Shown here piece after piece: positions 12,626-23,956 of a stretch of 64,000 bases of DNA. Source of the DNA: Megascapheus bottae (Eukaryota; Chordata; Mammalia; Rodentia; Geomyidae); assembly GCA_024803745.1 (NCBI GenBank), contig JANJXV010000263.1, forward strand, positions 1,287,501 through 1,351,500, in the 5' to 3' direction. Every line of letters starts with the position of its first letter. Within the stretch, counting starts at the first letter, position 1. The notes below the pieces were generated by a model. That model was not told the DNA's origin. It did no database searches and saw nothing but the letters and a program-made list of their open reading frames with translations. The position numbers and the translations under genes are program-made.

Positions 12626-12899
12626 AAGTGTAAGGGATAGGGTTAGGTTTAGGGTTAGTGTTAGGGCAAGGGTAAATATTAGGATTAGGGTTAGGGTTAG
12701 CGTTAGGTTAGGGTGAGGGTAAGGGTTAGGGTTAGGGTTAGGGTTAGAGTAAGGGTAAAGTTTAGGATTAATGTTAGGGTTAGGGTTAGGGTTAGGTTTA
12801 GGGTAAGGGTAAGGGTTAGGGTTAGGGTTAAGTTTAGGGTTAGGGTTAGGGTTAGGCTAAGGGTTAGGGTTAGGGTAAGGGTAAGGATTAGGCTTAGGG

Positions 12900-12931
<32 letters not shown>

Positions 12932-13465
12932 AAGTGTAAGGGATAGGGTTAGGTTTAGGGTTAGGGTAAGGGTTAGGGTAAGGGTAAGGGTAAGGGTTAG
13001 GGTTAAGGTTAGGTTTAGGGTTAGTTTTAGGGTTAGGGTTAGGGTTAGGGTAAGGGTTAGGGTTAGGGTTAGGTTTAGGGTGAGTGTTAGTGTTAGGGTA
13101 GGGTAAGGGTAAGGGTTAGGGTTAAGGTTAGGTTTAGGGTTAGTGTTAGGGTTAGGGTTAGGGTTAGGGTAAGGGTTATGGTTAGGGTTAGGTTTAGGGT
13201 TAGGTTAAGGGTAAGTGTTAGGGTTACTGTTAGTGTTAGGATAAGGGTAAGGTTTAGGGTTAGGGTTAGCGTTAGGGTTCGGGGTTACGGTTAGGAATAG
13301 GGTTAGAGTTAGTTTTAGGGTTAGGGTTAGGGTAAGGGTAAGGGTTAGGGTTAGGGTTAGGGTTAGTGTTAGGTTTAGGGTTAGGGTTAGGGTAAGGGTA
13401 AGTGTTAAGGATAGGGTTAGGGATAGGGTTAAGGTTAGGTTTAGGGTTAGGGTTAGGGTTAGGGT
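11090..13465 (+). repeat. Dispersed duplication D4, copy 2, with internal 306-bp gain
   Basis: This is the partner of 1,110-3,075 at an offset of about 9,975-9,981 up to 12,610. It then shifts by a further 306 bp because of an extra segment at 12,611-12,916, and by about 50-60 bp more before 13,410. The copies share private substitutions, so both descend from one sequence that had already degenerated. Confidence 0.9.
12611..12916 (+). repeat. 306-bp extra segment in D4 copy 2
   Basis: The phrase GTTTAGGGTTAGGGTAAGTG followed by TAAGGGATAGGG occurs once in copy 1 (2,642) but twice here (12,611 and 12,917), separated by 306 bp, which is 51 hexamers. The intervening DNA is also telomeric and includes an unusual GGGCAAGGGTAAATATTAGG stretch near 12,664-12,683. 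The duplicated flank suggests insertion by unequal exchange or template switching between telomeric units rather than transposition, since nothing non-telomeric is present. Confidence 0.75.
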
Positions 13466-13639
13466 TAGGTTTAGGTTTAGGGTTAAGGATAGGGTTAGTT
13501 TTAGGGTTAGAGTTAGGTTTAGGGTTAGGGTTAGGTTAAGGGTAAGGGTTAGGTTTAGGGTTAGGGTTAGCGTTAGGGTGAGGGTTAGGGTTAGGGTTAG
13601 GGTTAGGATAAGTGTAAGGGTTAGGGTTAGGGTTAAGGT

Positions 13640-15600
13640 TAGGGATTAGGATTAGTGTTACTTAAGGGTAAGGGTTAGGTTTAGAGTTAGGGTTAGTGTT
13701 AATGTTAGGTTTAGGGTAAGGGTTAGGGTTAGGGTTAGGGTTAGGGTTAGGGTTAGGGTTAGGGTAAGGTAAGGGTTTGGGTTAGGGTTAGTGTTATGGG
13801 TAAGGTTAGGGTTAGGGTAAGGGTAAGGGTTTGGGTTAGAGTTTGGGTTTGGGTAAGGGTTAGAGTTAGGGTTAGCGGTAAGGTTAGGGTTAGGGTAAGG
13901 GTAAGGGTCAGGGTTAGGGCCAGGGTTATTGTTAGGCTAAGGGTTAGGGTTAGAGTTAAGGTTAGGTTTAGGGTTAGGGTTAGGGTTAGGGTTAGGGTTA
14001 GGGTAAGGGTAAGGGTAAGGGTTAGGCTTAAGGTTATGGTTAGAGTTAGTATTATGGATAGTGTTAGGGTCGGGGTAAAGGTTACGGTTAGGTTAAGGTT
14101 TAGGATTAGGGTAAGGGTAAGGGTTAGGTTTAGTGTTAGGGTTAGGTTTAGGTTTAGGGTTATGGTTAGTGTTATTGTAAGGAGAAGGGTTAGGGCTAAG
14201 GTTAGGGTTAGGGTTAGGGTTAGGGATAGGGTTAAGGTTAGGGTTAGGTTGAGTGTAAGGGTAAGGGTTAGGGTTAGTTTTAGGGTTAGGATTAGGGTAA
14301 GGGTAAGAGTAAGGGTTAGGGTTAAGGTTAGGGTTAGGGTTAGTGTTAGTGTTAGGGTTAGGGTTAGGGTAAGGGTTATCGTTAGGTTTAGGGTTAGGGT
14401 TAGTTTTAGGGTTAGGTTAAGGGTAAGTGTTAGGCTTACGGTTAGGGTTAGGGTTAGTGTTAGGGTTAGGGTAAGAGTTAGGTTTAGGGGTACGGTTAGG
14501 GTAAGGGTAAGGGTTAGTGTTAGGTTTAGGGTTAGGGTTAGGGTAAGGGTAAGTGTTAGGGATAGGTTTAGTGTTAGGGTTAAGGTTAGGGTTAGGGTTA
14601 GGGTTAGGTTTAGGGTTAGGGTTAGGGTAAGGGTAAGGGTTAGTCTTAGGGTTAGGGTTAGGGTTAAGTTTAGGGTTAGGATTAGGGTTAGGGTAATGGT
14701 TAGTGTTAGGGTTAGGGTAAGGGTTAGGATTAGGGTTAGGGTTAGGGTTAGAGATAGGGTTAGGTTTAGGGTAAGGATAAGGGATAGGGTTAGTGTGAGG
14801 GTTAAGTTTGTGGTAAGGGTTAGCGTTAGGGTAATGGTAAGGGTTAGGGTAAGGGTTAGGGTGAGGGTTAGGGTTAGATTTAGTGTTGGGGTTAAGGTTA
14901 GTGTTAGGCTAAGCATTAGTGTTAGGGTTAGGTTTAGGGTTAGGTTTAGAGTAAGGGTTAGGGTTACGGTTAGGTTTAGGGTAAAGTTTTGGTTAGGTTT
15001 AGCGTTGGGGTTAAGGTTAGGGTTAGGGTTAAGTTTAGGTAAGGGTAAGTTTTAAGGTTTGGGTTAGGGTTAGGTTTAGGTTTAGGGTAAGGGAAAGGGT
15101 TAGGCTTAGGGTTAGGGTTAGGTTTAGGTTTAGGGTAAGGGTAATGGTTACTGTTAGGGTTAGGTTTAGGGTTAGGGTAAGGGTTAGGATTAGGGTTGGT
15201 GTTAGGTTAGGGGTTAGGGTAAGGGTAAGGGTTAGCATTAGGGTTAGGGTTAGAATAAGTGTAATGGTTAGGGTTAGGGTTAGGGTTAGGGGTTGGGGTT
15301 ATGGTTATGGTTAGGGTTAGGGTTAGGTTTGGGGTTAGGGTTATGTAAGGGTAATGGTTTGTGTTAGGTTTAGGGTTAGGGTTAGTGTTAGGTTTAGGGT
15401 TGGGGTTAGGGTTAGCGTTAGGTTTAGGCTTAGGGTTAGGGTAATGGTAAGGTTTAGGGTTAGGGTTAGGGTTAGTTTTAGGGTTAGGGTTAGGGTAAGG
15501 GTAAGGGTTAGGGTTTGGTTAGTGTTAGGGTTAAGGTTAGGGATAGGGATGGGTAAGAGTTTGGGTTACAGTTTGGGTTTGGGTAAGGGTTAGGGTTAGG
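13640..15600 (+). repeat. Composite unit related to the 35.9-38.3 and 43-kb blocks
   Basis: The block starts with TAGTGTTACTTAAGGG (13,653) and a GTTTGGGT cluster (13,829). GGGCCAGGGTTATTGTTAGGC follows near 13,917, then a TATTATGGATAG phrase with GGTCGGGGTAAAGG near 14,049-14,075. It ends with a GATGGGTAAGAGTTTGGG phrase near 15,549. The same order, with deletions, recurs at 35,930-37,100 and 37,150-38,345 and in part at 42.8-43.4 and 45.7-46.4 kb, so this is an ancestral-like long form. A 46-bp perfect TTAGGG run lies at 13,720-13,765. Confidence 0.75.
13720..13765 (+). repeat. Perfect TTAGGG run (46 bp)
   Basis: Seven and a half undamaged units lie just downstream of the TTACTTAA/TTAATGTT phrase. 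Equivalent places in later copies (for example 37,230) hold shorter runs with TTAAGG changes. Confidence 0.8.
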
Positions 15601-15779
15601 GTTAGGCGTAAATTTAGGGTGAGTGTTAGGGTAAGTGTAAGGGTTAGTGTTAGAGTTAGGGAAAGGGTTATTGTTAGGGTAAGGGTTATGGTTAGTGTTA
15701 GTGTTAGGGTTAGGATTAGGGTTAGGGTTAGGGTTAGGGTTAGGGTAAGGGTAGGCTTAGGGTTAAGGTTAGGGTTAGA

Positions 15780-18060
15780 GTTAGGATTATGGTTAGGGGT
15801 AGGGTCAGGGTAAGGGTTACGTGTAGGTTTAGGTTTAGGATTAGGGTAAGGTTAAGGGTTAGGTTTAGGGTTAGGGTTAGGTTAAGGGTTAGGGTTATGG
15901 TTAGGGTTAAGGTAAGGATAAGGGTTATGGTTAAGGTTAGGGTTAGAGTTAGGGTTAAGGTTAGGGTTAGGATTAGGGTAAGGGTAAGGGTTAAGTTTAG
16001 CTTTAGAGTGAGGGTTAGGGTTAGGGTAAGGGTTAGGCTTAGGGTTAGGGTTAGGTTTAGGGTTAGAGTTATGGTTAGGGTTAGAGTTAGGGTAAGGGTA
16101 AGTTTTAGGGTTAGGGTTGGGTTAGGTTTAGGGTAAGGGTAAAGGTTAGGGTTAGGTTTAGGGTGAGGGTTAGGGTAAGGGTAAAGGTAAGGGTTAGGGT
16201 TAAGTTTAGGTTTAGGGTTAGGGTTAGGGTTAGGGTAAGGTTAAGGGTTAGGGTAGGATTAGGGTAAGTGTTAGGTTTAGGGTTAGGGTTACGGTTATGG
16301 TTATGTTTCGGGTTATGGTTAGGGTTAGGGTTAGCGTTACGTAAGGGTAAGAGTTAGGATTAATATAAGGGTAAGGGTTAGCTTAGAGTTAGCGTTATGG
16401 TTTGGGGTTAGGGTTAGTTTTAGGGTTAGGGTAAGGGTAAGGGTTAGGGTTAGAGTTAGGGTTAGGGTTAGGGTTAGGGTTAGGGTTAGAGTTAGGATTA
16501 TGGTTAGGCGTAGGGTCAGGGTAAGGGTTACGTGTAGTTTTAGGTTTAGGATTAGGGTAAGGTTAAGTGTTAGGTTTAGGGTTAGGGTTAGGTTAAGGGT
16601 TAGGGTTATGGTTAGGGTTAAGGTAAGGATAAGGGTTATGGTTAGGGTTAGGTTTAGGGTTAGGGTTAGTGTTAGGGTTAGGGTAAGGGTAATGGTTAGG
16701 GTTAGGTTTAGGTTTAGGGTTAGGTTTAGGATTAGGGTAAGGGTAAGGGTTAGGGTTATGGTTAGGTTAGGGTTAGGGTAAGGGTTAGGCTTAGGGTTAG
16801 GGTTAGGTTTAGGGTTAGGGTTATTGTTAGGGTTAAGTTTAGTGTTAGGGTTAGGGTCAGGGTTAGTGTCAGAGTTATGCTAAGGTTTAGAGTTAGCGTA
16901 AGGGTAAGTTTTAGGGTTAGGGTTGGGTTAGGTTTAGGGTAAGGGTAAGGGTAAGGGTTAAGGTTAGGTTTAGGGTGAGGGTTAGGGTAAGGGTAAACGT
17001 AAGGGTTCGGATTAAGTTTAGGTTTAGGGTTAGGGTTAGGGTAAGGTTAAGGGTTAGGGTAGGATTAGGGTAAGTGTTAGGTTTAGGGATAGGGTTACGG
17101 TTAGGGTTATGTTTCGGGTTACCGTTAGAGTTAGGGTTAGGGTTAGCGTTAGGTAAGGGTAAGAGTTAGGATTAGTATAAGGGTAAGGGTTAGCTTAGAG
17201 TTAGCGTTATGGTTCGGGGTTAGGGTTAGGGTTAGGGTTAGGGTAAGGGTAAGGGTAAGGGTTAGGGTTAGAGTTAGGGTTAGGGTTAGTGTTAGGGTTA
17301 GGGTTAGGGTTAGAGTTAGGATTATGGTTAGGCGTAGGGTCAGGGTAAGGGTTACGTGTAGGTTTAGGTTTAGGATTAGGGTAAGGTTAAGGGTTAGGTT
17401 TAGGGTTAGGGTTAGGTTAAGGGTTAGGGTTATGGTTAGGGTTAAGGTAAGGATAAGGGTTATGGTTAAGGTTAGGTTTAGGGTTAGGGTTAGTGTTAGG
17501 GTTAGGGTAAGGGTAACGGTTAGGGTTAGGTTTAGGTTTAGGGTTAGGTTTAGGATTAAGGTAAGGGTAAGGGTTAGGGTTAAGGTTAGGTTAGGGTTAG
17601 GGTAAGGGTTAGGCTTAGGGTTAGGGTTAGTTTTAGGGTTAGGGTTAGGGTAAGGATAAGGTTTAGGGTTAGGGTTATTGTTAGGGTTAAGTTTAGGGTT
17701 AGGGTTAGGGTCAGGGTTAGTTTCAGAGTTATGGTAAGGTTTAGAGTTAGGGTAAGGGTAAGTTTTAGGGTTAGGGTTGGGTTAGGTTTACGGTAAGGGT
17801 AAGCGTAAGGGTTAAGGTTAGGTTTAGCGTGACGGTTAGGGTAAGGGTAAAGGTAAGGGTTAGGATTAAGTTTAGGTTTAGGGTTAGGGTTAGGGTAAGG
17901 TTAAGGTTTAGGGTAGGATTAGGGTAAGTGTTAGGTTTAGGGATAGGGTTACGGTTAGGTTTATGTTTCGGGTTACCGTTAGAGTTAGGGTTAGGGTTAG
18001 CGTTAGGTAAGGGTAAGAGTTAGGATTAGTATAAGGGTAATGGTTAGCTTAGGGTTAGCG
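15780..18060 (+). repeat. Three tandem units of about 0.7-0.85 kb
   Basis: GGGTCAGGGTAAGGGTTACG followed by TGTAG occurs at about 15,801, 16,512 and 17,336. An ATGTTTCGGGTTA phrase follows at 16,303, 17,109 and 17,963. Offsets are 711 and 824 bp for the first landmark and 806 and 854 for the second, so the units have length differences of about 30-95 bp. Copies 2 and 3 are closest, sharing TTAGGCGTAGGGTC and GGTTACCGTTAG. Single relatives exist near 38.5-39.8, 43.6-44.8 and 46.9 kb. Confidence 0.82.
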
Positions 18061-18086
18061 TTAGGGTAAGTGTAAATGTTAGGGTA

Positions 18087-18436
18087 ATGGTAAGGGTTAG
18101 GGTTAGGGTTAGGGCCAGGGTTATTGTTAGGCTCAGGTTTAGGGTTAGAGTTAGGGTTAGGTTTAGGGTTAGGGTTAGGTTTAGGGTTAGGGTAAGGGTT
18201 AGGGATAGGGTTAGGGTTAGGGTTAAGGTTAGGGTTAGGGTTAGGGTTAGGTTTAGGGTTAGGGTTAGGGTAAGGGTAAGGTTTAAGTTTAGGGTTATGA
18301 TTACAGTTAAGTTTAGGGTTAGGGTTAGGGATAGGGTAAGGGTTAGGGTTAGGGTTAGGGTTAGGATTAGAGTTAAGGTTAGGGTTAGGTTAAGGGTTAG
18401 GGATAGGGTTAGGGTTAGGGTTAGAGTTAGGGTTAT

Positions 18437-18469
<33 letters not shown>

Positions 18470-19490
18470 ATGTGTTAGGTTTAGGGTTAGGGTTAAGGTT
18501 AGAGTTAGGGTTAGCGTTAGGTTAAGGGTAAGGGTTAGAGTTAGGATTAGGGTTAAGATAAGGGTAAGGGTTAGGGTTAGGGTTAAGGTTATGGTTAGGG
18601 TAAGGTTTAGGGTTAGGTTTAGGGTTAGGGTTAGGGTTAGGTTTAGGGTAAGATTAAGGGTTAGGGTTAAGGTTAAGGTTAGGGTTAGGGTTAGGGTAAG
18701 GGTTAGGGATAGGGTTAGGGTTAGGGTTAAGGTTAGGGTTAGGGTTAGGGTTAGGGTTAGGTTTAGGGTTAGGGTTATGGTAAGGGTAAGGGTTAGGGTT
18801 AGGTTTAGAGTTAGGGTTAGGGTTAGGGTAAGGGTTAGGGATAGGTTTAGGTTTAGGGTTAGAGTTAGGGTTATGTTTAGGGTTACACTTAGGGTTAGGG
18901 TTAGGGTTAGGGTAAGGGTATGTGTTAGGTTTAGGGTTAGGGTTAAGGTTAGGTTTAGGGTTAGCGTTAGGGTAAGGGTAAGGGTTAGGGTTAGGATTAG
19001 GGTTAAGATAAGGGTATGGGTTAGGGTTAGGTTTAAGGTTATGGTTAGGGTAAGGTTTAGGGTTAGGTTTAGGGTAAGGGTAAGGGTTAGGGTTAGCGTT
19101 AGGGTTAGGTTTAGGGTTAGGGCTAGGGTAAGGATAAGGGTTAGGTTTAGGTTTAGTGTTAGGGTTAAGGTTAGGATTAGGGTAAGGTTAAGAGTTTGGG
19201 TAAGAGTTTGGGTTTGGGTAAGGGTTAGGGTTGGGGTAACGGTTAGGGTTAGAGTTAGGGTTAGGTTTAGGGTTAGGGTTAGGGTTAGGGTTAGGGTTTG
19301 GTTTTGGTTTAGGGTAAGGGTAAGGGTTAGGGTTAGGGTTAGGGTTAGGGTTAGGGTAAGGGTTAGGTTTAGGGTTAGGGTAGGGGTTAGGGTAAGGGTA
19401 AGTGTTAGGGTAGGGGTTAGGGTTAGGATAAGTGAAGGGTTAGTGTTAGGTTTAGGGTTAAGGGTTAGGACTAGGGTTACTTAAGGGTAA
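18087..19490 (+). repeat. Dispersed block related to 26.1-27.3, 29.8-30.5 and 31.1-31.9 kb
   Basis: Shared landmarks are GGGTATGTGTTAGG (near 18,466 and 18,917), an AAGAGTTTGGGTAAGAGTTT cluster (19,189), GGGTTTGGTTTTGGTTTAGG (19,294) and GACTAGGGTTACTTAAGGG (near 19,469). The corresponding landmarks lie at offset about 7,782-7,794 in the 26-27-kb block. The GTTTGGTTTTGG phrase also recurs near 30,492 and 31,743. Confidence 0.75.
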
Positions 19491-19617
19491 GGGTTAGGTT
19501 TAGGGTTAGGGTTAGTGTTAGTGTTAGGTTTAGGGTTGGGGTTAGGGTTACGGTTAGGGTTAGAGTTAGGGTTAGGTTTAAGGTTAGGGTTAGAGTTAGG
19601 GTTAGCGTTAGGGTTAC
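19490..19617 (+). repeat. Telomeric spacer before the 750-bp duplication
   Basis: Only degenerate TTAGGG units are present here, with one TTAATGTT-less version of the phrase that normally follows the TTACTTAA signature. Nothing else is seen. Confidence 0.6.
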
Positions 19618-21140
19618 GGTTAGGGTTAGGGTTAGAGTTAGGTTTAGGGTTAGGGTAAGGGTAAGGGTTAGGGTTAGGCATAGGGTTAGGGTTAGGTTTA
19701 AGGTTAGAGTTAGGTTTAGGGTTAGAGTAAGGGTAAGGGTTAGGGATAGGGTTAGGGTGGAGGTTAGGGTTACTTTTAGGATAAGGGTAAGGGTAAGGGA
19801 AAGGATTAGGGACAGGGCTAGGGTTAGGGTTAAGGTTAGTGTTAGGGTTAGGGTTAGAGTTAGGTTTAGGATTAGGGTTAAGGTAAGTGTAAGAGTTAGG
19901 GTTAGGGTTAGGGTTACGGTAAGGGTTAGGGTAATGGTAAGTGTTAGGGTTAGGGTTAGGGTTAGGGTTAGGGTAGGGGTTAGGGTAAGAGTAAGTGTTA
20001 GGGTTGGGGTTAGGGTTAGGATAAGTGTAAAAGTTAGGGTAAGGGTAAGGTTTAGGGTTAGGGTTAGGGCCAGGGTTATTTTTAGGCTCAGGTTTAGGGT
20101 TAGAGTTAGGGTTAGGTTTAGGGTTAGGGTTAGGGTTAGGGTTAGGTTTAGGATTAGGGTAAGGGTTAGGGATAGGGTTAGGGTTAGGGTTAAGGTTAGG
20201 GTTAGGGTTATGGTTAGGTTTAGGGTTAGGGTTAGGGTAAGTGTAAGGGTTAAGTTTAGGGTTATGATTATGGTTAAGTTTAGGATTAGGGTTAGGGTTA
20301 TGGTAAGGGTTAGGTTTAGGGTTAGGATTAGAGTTAAGGTTAGGGTTAGGTTAAGGGTTAGGGATAGGGTTAGGGTTAGGGTTAGAGTTAGGTTTAGGGT
20401 TAGGGTAAGGGTAAGGGTTAGGGTTAGGCATAGGGTTAGGGTTAGGTTTAAGGTTAGAGTTAGGTTTAGGGTTAGAGTAAGGGTAAGGGTTAGGGATAGG
20501 GTTAGGGTGAAGGTTAGGGTTACTTTTAGGATAAGGGTAAGGGTAAGGGAAAGGATTAGGGACAGGGCTAGGGTTAGGGTTAAGGTTAGTGTTAGGGTTA
20601 GGGTTAGAGTTAGGTTTAGGATTAGGGTTAAGGTAAGTGTAAGAGTTAGGGTTAGGGTTAGGGTTACGGTAAGGGTTAGGGTAATGGTAAGTGTTAGGGT
20701 TAGGGTTAGGGTTAGGGTTAGGGTAGGGGTTAGGGTAAGAGTAAGTGTTAGGGTTGGGGTTAGGGTTAGGATAAGTGTAAAAGTTAGGGTAAGGGTAAGG
20801 TTTAGGGTTAGGGTTAGGGCCAGGGTTATTTTTAGGCTCAGGTTTAGGGTTAGAGTTAGGGTTAGGTTTAGGGTTAGGGTTAGGGTTAGGGTTAGGTTTA
20901 GGATTAGGGTAAGGGTTAGGGATAGGGTTAGGGTTAGGGTTAAGGTTAGGGTTAGGGTTATGGTTAGGTTTAGGGTTAGGGTTAGGGTAAGTGTAAGGGT
21001 TAAGTTTAGGGTTATGATTATGGTTAAGTTTAGGATTAGGGTTAGGGTTATGGTAAGGGTTAGGTTTAGGGTTAGGATTAGAGTTAAGGTTAGGGTTAGG
21101 TTAAGGGTTAGGGATAGGGTTAGGGTTAGGGTTAGAGTTA
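19618..21140 (+). repeat. 750-bp tandem duplication, almost identical copies
   Basis: The segment at about 19,618-20,390 recurs at 20,368-21,140 with a constant 750-bp offset (125 hexamers). Reading line against line I found a single difference over about 773 bp: g at 19,760 against a at 20,510. The copies overlap by about 23 bp of shared sequence at the junction, consistent with homology- or microhomology-mediated tandem duplication. Because 750 is a multiple of three and of six, an apparent reading frame of 671 codons (19,757-21,772) runs through both copies; I regard that frame as an artefact. Confidence 0.93.
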
Positions 21141-22249
21141 GGGTTATGTTTAGGGTTAGGGTTAGGGTTAGGGTAAGGGTATGTGATAGATTTAGGGTTA
21201 ATGTTAAGGTTAGAGTTAGGGTTAGCGTTAGGGTAAGGGTAAGGGTTAGAGTTAGGATTAGGGTTAAGATAAGGGTAAGGGTTAGGGTTAGGGTTAAGGT
21301 TATGGTTAGGGTAAGGTTTAGGGTTAGGTTTAGGGTTAGGGTTAGGGTTAGGGTTATGGTTAGGGTTAGTGTAAGGATAAGGGTTAGGGTTAAGGTTAGG
21401 GTTAGGTTTAGGGTTAGGGTTAGGGTTACGGTTAGGGTTAGAGTTAGGGTTAGGGTTAGGGTTAGGGTTAGAGTTAGGTTTAGGGTTAGGGTAAGGGTAA
21501 GGGTTAGGGTTAGGGTTAGGGTTAGTGTTAGGTTTAGGGTTAGGGTTAGGGTAAGGGTAAGGGTTAGGGATAGGTTTAGGGTTAGGTTTAAGGTTAGAGT
21601 TAGGTTTAGAGTTAGGGTAAGGGTAAGGGTTAGGGTTAGGGTTAGGGTTAAGCTTAGGGTTACTTTTAGGATAAGGGTAAGGGTAAGGGTAAGGGTTAGG
21701 GATATGGCTAGGGTTAGGGTTAAGGTTAGTGTTAGGGTAAGGGCTAGACTCAGGTTTAGGTTAGGGTTATAGTAAGGGTAAGGGTTAGGGTTAGGGTTAG
21801 GGTTAGGGTAAGGGTTAGTGTAAGGGTAAGTGTTAGGGTTAGGGTTAGGGTGAGGGTAGGGGTTAGGGTAAGGGTAAGTGTTAGGGTTAGGGTTAGGGTT
21901 AGGGTTAGGTTTAGGGTAGGGGTTAGGTTAAGAGTAAGTGTTAGGGTTGGGGTTAGGGTTAGGATAAGTGTAAGGGTTAGGGTTACGGTGAGGATTAGGG
22001 CTTAGGATTAGTGTTACATAAGGGAAAGGGTTAGGTTTAGGGTTAGGGTTAGTGTTAATGTTAGGTTTAGGGTTAGGGTTAGTGTTAGGTTTAGTGTTAG
22101 GGTTATGGTAAGGGTAAGGTTTAGGGTTAGGGTTAGGGTTAGGGTAAGGGTAAGGGTTAGGGTTAAGGTTAGGGTTAGAGTAAGGATTATGGATAGGGTT
22201 AGGGTCATGGTAAAGGTTACGGTTAGGTTTAGGTTTAGGGTTAGGGTAA

Positions 22250-22620
22250 GGGTAAAGGTAAGGGTTAAGTTTAGGTTTAGGGTTAGGGTTAGGGTAAGGG
22301 TAAGTGTTAGGGTTAGGTTTAGGGTTAGGGTTAGGGAAAGGGTAAGGGTAAGGGTTAAGTTTAGGTTTAGGGTTAGGGTTAGGGTAAGGGTAAGGGTTAG
22401 GTTTAGGTTTAGGGTTAGGGTAGGGGTAAGGGTAAGGGTTAAGTTTAGGTTTAGGTTTAGGGTTAGGGTAAGGGTAAGGGTTAGGGTTAGGTTTAGGGTT
22501 AGGGTTAGGGAAAGGGTAAGGGTAAGGGTTAAGTTTAGGTTTAGGGTTAGGGTTAGGGTAAGGGTAAGGGTTAGGGTTAGGTTTAGGGTTAGGGTTAGTG
22601 TTAGGGTTAGGTTAAGGGTT
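22250..22620 (+). repeat. Sub-repeat of 84-90 bp, four units
   Basis: GGGTTAAGTTTAGGTTTAGG occurs at 22,262, 22,352, 22,436 and 22,526, with spacings of 90, 84 and 90 bp (15, 14 and 15 hexamers). A TAAGGGTAAGGG doublet precedes each unit, and GGGAAAGGG separates some. This is a third level of repetition, nested in the roughly 1.7-kb unit and hence copied again at about 23,957-24,327. Confidence 0.8.
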
Positions 22621-23956
22621 AGAGTTAGGTTTAGGGTAGGGTTAGGGTAAAGGTTAGGGTTAGGGTTAGGTTTAGGGTTATGTTAAGGGTAAGTGTTAGG
22701 GTTACGGTTAGGGTTAGGTTTAGTGTTAGGATAAGGGTAAGGTTAGGGTTAGGGTTAGGGTTAGGGTAAGTGTAAGGGTTAAGTTTAGGGTTATGATTAT
22801 GGTTAAGTTTAGGATTAGGGTTAGGGTTATGGTAAGGGTTAGGTTTAGGGTTAGGATTAGAGTTAAGGTTAGGGTTAGGTTAAGGGTTAGGGATAGGGTT
22901 AGGGTTAGGGTTAGAGTTAGGGTTATGTTTAGGGTTAGGGTTAGGGTTAGGGTAAGGGTATGTGTTAGATTTAGGGTTAGGGTTAAGGTTAGAGTTAGGG
23001 TTAGCGTTAGGGTAAGGGTAAGGGTTAGAGTTAGGATTAGGGTTAAGATAAGGGTAAGGGTTAGGGTTAGGGTTAAGGTTATGGTTAGGGTAAGGTTTAG
23101 GGTTAGGTTTAGGGTTAGGGTTAGGGTTAGGGTTATGGTTAGGGTTAGTGTAAGGATAAGGGTTAGGGTTAAGGTTAGGGTTAGAGTTAGGTTTAGGGTT
23201 AGGGTAAGGGTTAGGGTTAGGGTTAGGGTTAGTGTTAGGTTTAGGGTTAGGGTTAGGGTAAGGGTAAGGGTTAGGGATAGGTTTAGGGTTAGGTTTAAGG
23301 TTAGAGTTAGGTTTAGAGTTAGGATAAGGGTAAGGGTTAGGGTTAGGGTTAGGGTTAAGCTTAGGGTTACTTTTAGGATAAGGGTAAGGGTAAGGGTAAG
23401 GGTTAGGGATATGGCTACGGTTAGGGTTAAGGTTAGTGTTAGGGTAAGGGTTAGACTCAGGTTTAGGTTAGGGTTATAGTAAGGGTAAGGGTTAGGGTTA
23501 GGGTTAGGGTTAGGGTAAGGGTTAGTGTAAGGGTAAGTGTTAGGGTTAGGGTTAGGGTGAGGGTAGGGGTTAGGGTAAGGGTAAGTGTTAGGGTTAGGGT
23601 TAGGGTTAGGGTTAGGTTTAGGGTAGGGGTTAGGTTAAGAGTAAGTGTTAGGGTTGGGGTTAGGGTTAGGATAAGTGTAAGGGTTAGGGTTAGGGTTAGG
23701 ATTAGGGCTTAGGATTAGTGTTACATAAGGGAAAGGGTTAGGTTTAGGGTTAGGGTTAGTGTTAATGTTAGGTTTAGGGTTAGGGTTAGTGTTAGGTTTA
23801 GTGTTAGGGTTATGGTAAGGGTAAGGTTTAGGGTTAGGGTTAGGGTTAGGGTAAGGGTAAGGGTTAGGGTTAAGGTTAGGGTTAGAGTAAGGATTATGGA
23901 TAGGGTTAGGGTCATGGTAAAGGTTACGGTTAGGTTTAGGTTTAGGGTTAGGGTAA

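Noticed and set aside
12611..12916. Transposon insertion with target-site duplication
   Set aside because: The inserted 306 bp is itself telomeric repeat, without terminal inverted repeats, a poly-A tail or coding potential. The repeated flank is better explained by recombination within the array.
13759..14916. 385-codon open frame on -, Leu-Thr repeats
   Set aside because: It is the complementary CTA-ACC register of the same hexamer, also immune to single-step stops. It overlaps a Val-Arg frame on the other strand, and neither looks coding.
19757..21772. 671-codon open frame on +, almost entirely Val-Arg alternation
   Set aside because: It is the stop-proof GTT-AGG register of the repeat running through a 750-bp tandem duplication. 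It has no domain, no codon-position bias distinct from the DNA repeat, and no start context. The same applies to the other Val-Arg frames, such as 18,087-19,484, 13,796-15,055 and 8,609-9,325.
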